A stretch of 64,000 bases of DNA, from contig CABJAW010000017.1 in assembly GCA_902363665.1 (NCBI GenBank), positions 1 to 64,000 on the forward strand, written 5' to 3'. This document shows, piece after piece, positions 62,030-64,000 of this stretch. The DNA comes from Lachnospiraceae bacterium. GTDB taxonomy: Bacteria; Bacillota; Clostridia; Lachnospirales; Lachnospiraceae. Positions within the stretch are counted from its first letter, which is position 1; every line of letters starts with the position of its first letter. Made by a program: the position numbers and the translations under genes. Under the pieces are notes generated by a model. The model ran no database searches, was not told the DNA's origin, and saw only the letters and a program-made list of their open reading frames with translations.

Positions 62030-63397
62030 TTACTCTTCCTCTTTCAGCCGTCTCAGCCTTGCAATAAAGAAACCGTCCGACTCATGCACGCCAGGCAGCA
62101 GTTGAATGTAGCCCCCGGCCGTCGTCTTTCCTTTCAGTTCTTCGCAGATATACGGATCAATACTTTCCAGGCGGAACGGATAGTTTTCCAAAAACCATTT
62201 CAGATTATACTGGTTCTCATCGGCTCCGATCGTACACGTGCTGTAGATCAGCACTCCGTTTGGCCGCACATATTCCTGCACTACAGAAAGAATTCTTCGC
62301 TGCAGGCGGATAATATCCTGCTGCCTCTTTTCTGACATCTTATATTTAATGTCCTGCTTCTTTCCAATCACGCCAAGACCGGAACAGGGTACGTCCGCAA
62401 GCACGATATCTGCTTTTTTTACCGATTCCGGATCACGCACTGTCGCATCCCAGACCGCGGCGCGGATATTGATCGCTTCCGTACGCTCGATGTTCTCCTG
62501 CATCAGTGCCACCTTCCGCTCAGAAACATCACGGGCTTCCACGTAGCCGCTTCCCATCAGCTTCTCCGCGATGTGAAGGCTTTTTCCACCCGGAGCCGCA
62601 CAGACATCGATACAGTAGTCTCCCCAGTTTGGCGCAGCTACCTCTGCCACCAGCATGGAACTGATATCCTGCACCGTAATCCAGCCTTTCTTAAACGCGG
62701 AAAGCGCTCCGATGTAATTATAATCGGAGAGAACCAGTGCATAATCGAGGTATGGATGCTCCCGCACGGAAGCCCCGTCTTTTTTCAGTTCCTCAATGAT
62801 CTCCTCTTTTGATGCTTTCTGCAGGTCACAGCGCACGACTGTCCCCTTTTTCATATGGGTATCACGGCAGATCTTCTCCGTCGTCTCATATCCGAACTGC
62901 TGCATCCATTTATCAAGCATCCAGATTGGGAAGGAATACCGCACGGAAAGATAATGCAGCGGATCAAGGTTTTCATCCGGATATTTTACCTGGCTCAAGC
63001 GGCGTGCCGTGTTGCGCAGTACTCCATTGACAAAGCCCTTCAGATTGTAAAAACCTCTCCGCTGTGCAATTTTCACCGCCTCGTTGCATACTGCCGAATC
63101 CGGTACGCTGTCCATGTATTTCAGCTGATAGACTGACATCCGCAGGAGATTCCGGATCAGCGGTTTCATATTGTAGACCGGCACATTCGAAAACTGTTCG
63201 ATAATATAATCCAGCTGGATCATATGCTCCAGTGTTCCCTCTACAACTCTTGAAATAAATGCACGATCCCGCTTTTCCAGATACTGGTATTTCTCCAGCA
63301 CCTCCCGCAGTACGATATGGCTGTACGCTTCCTCCTCTGTGATCTCCATCAGGATGCCAAGTGCAATCTCCCTGATATTTACCTGTTTAGTCATCAT
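62030..63397 (-). CDS. rsmB: 16S rRNA (cytosine(967)-C(5))-methyltransferase RsmB
   Basis: A 455-residue Fmu-type enzyme. The N-terminal NusB-like domain (~1-140) is followed by the methyltransferase: SAM motif CIDVCAAPGGKSLHIAE near 268, the PCSGLGVIGKK catalytic Cys near 345, and YSTCTIGADENQ with the second Cys near 395. It starts inside the end of the peptidase gene (11-base overlap), hence coupled. Confidence 0.95.
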   Translation of the reverse strand: MMTKQVNIREIALGILMEITEEEAYSHIVLREVLEKYQYLEKRDRAFISRVVEGTLEHMIQLDYIIEQFSNVPVYNMKPLIRNLLRMSVYQLKYMDSVPDSAVCNEAVKIAQRRGFYNLKGFVNGVLRNTARRLSQVKYPDENLDPLHYLSVRYSFPIWMLDKWMQQFGYETTEKICRDTHMKKGTVVRCDLQKASKEEIIEELKKDGASVREHPYLDYALVLSDYNYIGALSAFKKGWITVQDISSMLVAEVAAPNWGDYCIDVCAAPGGKSLHIAEKLMGSGYVEARDVSERKVALMQENIERTEAINIRAAVWDATVRDPESVKKADIVLADVPCSGLGVIGKKQDIKYKMSEKRQQDIIRLQRRILSVVQEYVRPNGVLIYSTCTIGADENQYNLKWFLENYPFRLESIDPYICEELKGKTTAGGYIQLLPGVHESDGFFIARLRRLKEEE

Positions 63398-64000
63398 CTC
63401 GTCTTCTTCCTCCTGACAGAATGATCAGCCGCAGCAGCTGTAAAACAGATGCCGCAAGGCTCGCCACATACGTAAGTGCCGCTGCTTTTAACACCTTTCT
63501 TCCTCCGGACAGCTCCGTATCACTGAGCATATGGCTTGATTCCAGAATCTTCAATGCGCGCGAAGATGCATTGAACTCTACCGGCAGTGTGACGAGCTGA
63601 AACAGTACCGCAAGAGAAAACAGGATAATTCCGGCCGTAACCAGAGGACGGATGGATAAAATCAGTCCGGCGATAAACACCGGCCATGACAGTGAAGAAC
63701 CAAAATTAGCCGCCGGTACCAGTGTGCTGCGCAGCACAAGCGGGCCATATTTTTCTTTGTCCTGAATCGCATGACCGCATTCATGCGCCGCAACGCAGAC
63801 TGCCGCGATGGAATTTGATCCGTACGTACTGTCCGAAAGCCGCAGGGTCTTTGTTCTCGGATCATAATGGTCCGTCAGCTGCCCACTGATCCGCTGGATC
63901 GAGACGTCATAAATCCCGGCGCTGTGCAGTACCCGTTCAGCAGCTGCAGCGCCCGTCAGTCCAGACATGCTGCGGATCTTTGCATAATGGTTAAATGTAC
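63387..64000 (-). CDS. Zinc metallopeptidase, YugP type (5' end outside window)
   Basis: The visible part has over 200 residues; the frame stays open to the window edge with ...FNHYAKIRS before MSGLTGAAAAERVL, so the first ~30-40 residues (a membrane helix in relatives) are missing. Zinc site HECGH lies in CVAAHECGHAIQDKE. Three hydrophobic helices follow, with VTLPVEFNASSRALKIL between the last two. A membrane-bound peptidase of unknown substrate. Coupled to rsmB. Confidence 0.88.
   Translation of the reverse strand, partial: TFNHYAKIRSMSGLTGAAAAERVLHSAGIYDVSIQRISGQLTDHYDPRTKTLRLSDSTYGSNSIAAVCVAAHECGHAIQDKEKYGPLVLRSTLVPAANFGSSLSWPVFIAGLILSIRPLVTAGIILFSLAVLFQLVTLPVEFNASSRALKILESSHMLSDTELSGGRKVLKAAALTYVASLAASVLQLLRLIILSGGRRRDDD

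Overview
The window is a chromosomal segment of a spore-forming, Gram-positive, obligate-anaerobe-type bacterium. Gene content and order point to Clostridia, most likely Lachnospiraceae. The main evidence is sigE, sigG and spoIIGA next to a ylmC/ymxH gene and nrdR, a dcw cluster headed by mraZ with two class B PBPs, a PASTA kinase/phosphatase pair, feoA-feoB with a Cys-rich partner, and large lineage-restricted DUF proteins. This placement is inference from proteins and synteny; no 16S gene is present. Almost everything is on the minus strand and housekeeping in nature. There is no prophage, CRISPR array or full-length transposase.

Layout: 0-5 kb holds birA, a small membrane protein, argF, an SPFH/NfeD pair and a YbaK-type deacylase. 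5-7.7 kb is the feo ferrous-iron operon. 8-10.4 kb holds tRNA-Leu, a siroheme sulfite/nitrite reductase and a five-tRNA operon (Pro-Gly-Arg-His-Gln) behind a perfect consensus promoter. 10.5-15.2 kb holds redox enzymes (nitroreductase, ferredoxin-type aldo/keto reductase, FMN hydroxyacid oxidase), a DUF218 protein and a SEC-C protein. 15.6-18.4 kb is the main plus-strand stretch (D-cysteine desulfhydrase-like protein and M32 carboxypeptidase). 18.5-20.8 kb holds ptsH-ptsI. 21.7-27.1 kb holds purine genes purF-purB-lysR and purA. 27.2-33.4 kb is nrdR followed by three co-directional genes of unknown function: a 1197-aa DUF5717-like protein, a degenerate Hsp70/actin-like DUF5716-like protein and a TPR-like protein. 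33.5-36.4 kb is the spoIIGA-sigE-sigG sporulation locus plus ylmC. 36.5-38.8 kb holds an alpha-galactosidase and an ECF S component. 39-53 kb is the dcw division/cell-wall cluster (mraZ, rsmH, ftsL, pbpB, spoVD, mraY, murD, ftsW, murA, ftsQ, ftsZ). 53-64 kb holds a Spo0E-like micro-ORF, lgt, ychF, rpe, rsgA, prkC, the PP2C phosphatase, rlmN, rsmB and a zinc metallopeptidase cut by the window edge.

The most unusual items are: (1) four copies, about 99% identical where intact, of a 142-bp miniature inverted-repeat element with GTAAC ends and exact 8-bp target duplications at two sites, which looks like a non-autonomous IS66-type MITE; (2) a roughly 49-residue C-terminal module shared, without gaps, by two extracytoplasmic divisome proteins (FtsQ and the FtsI-like PBP); (3) the nrdR-linked operon of unknown function with an Hsp70/actin-fold-like pseudo-ATPase; (4) a spoIIG-type promoter with a 21-bp spacer and Spo0A-like boxes; (5) an exact 10-bp-period GTGG array forming an MraZ operator; (6) further short palindromic and dispersed repeat families.
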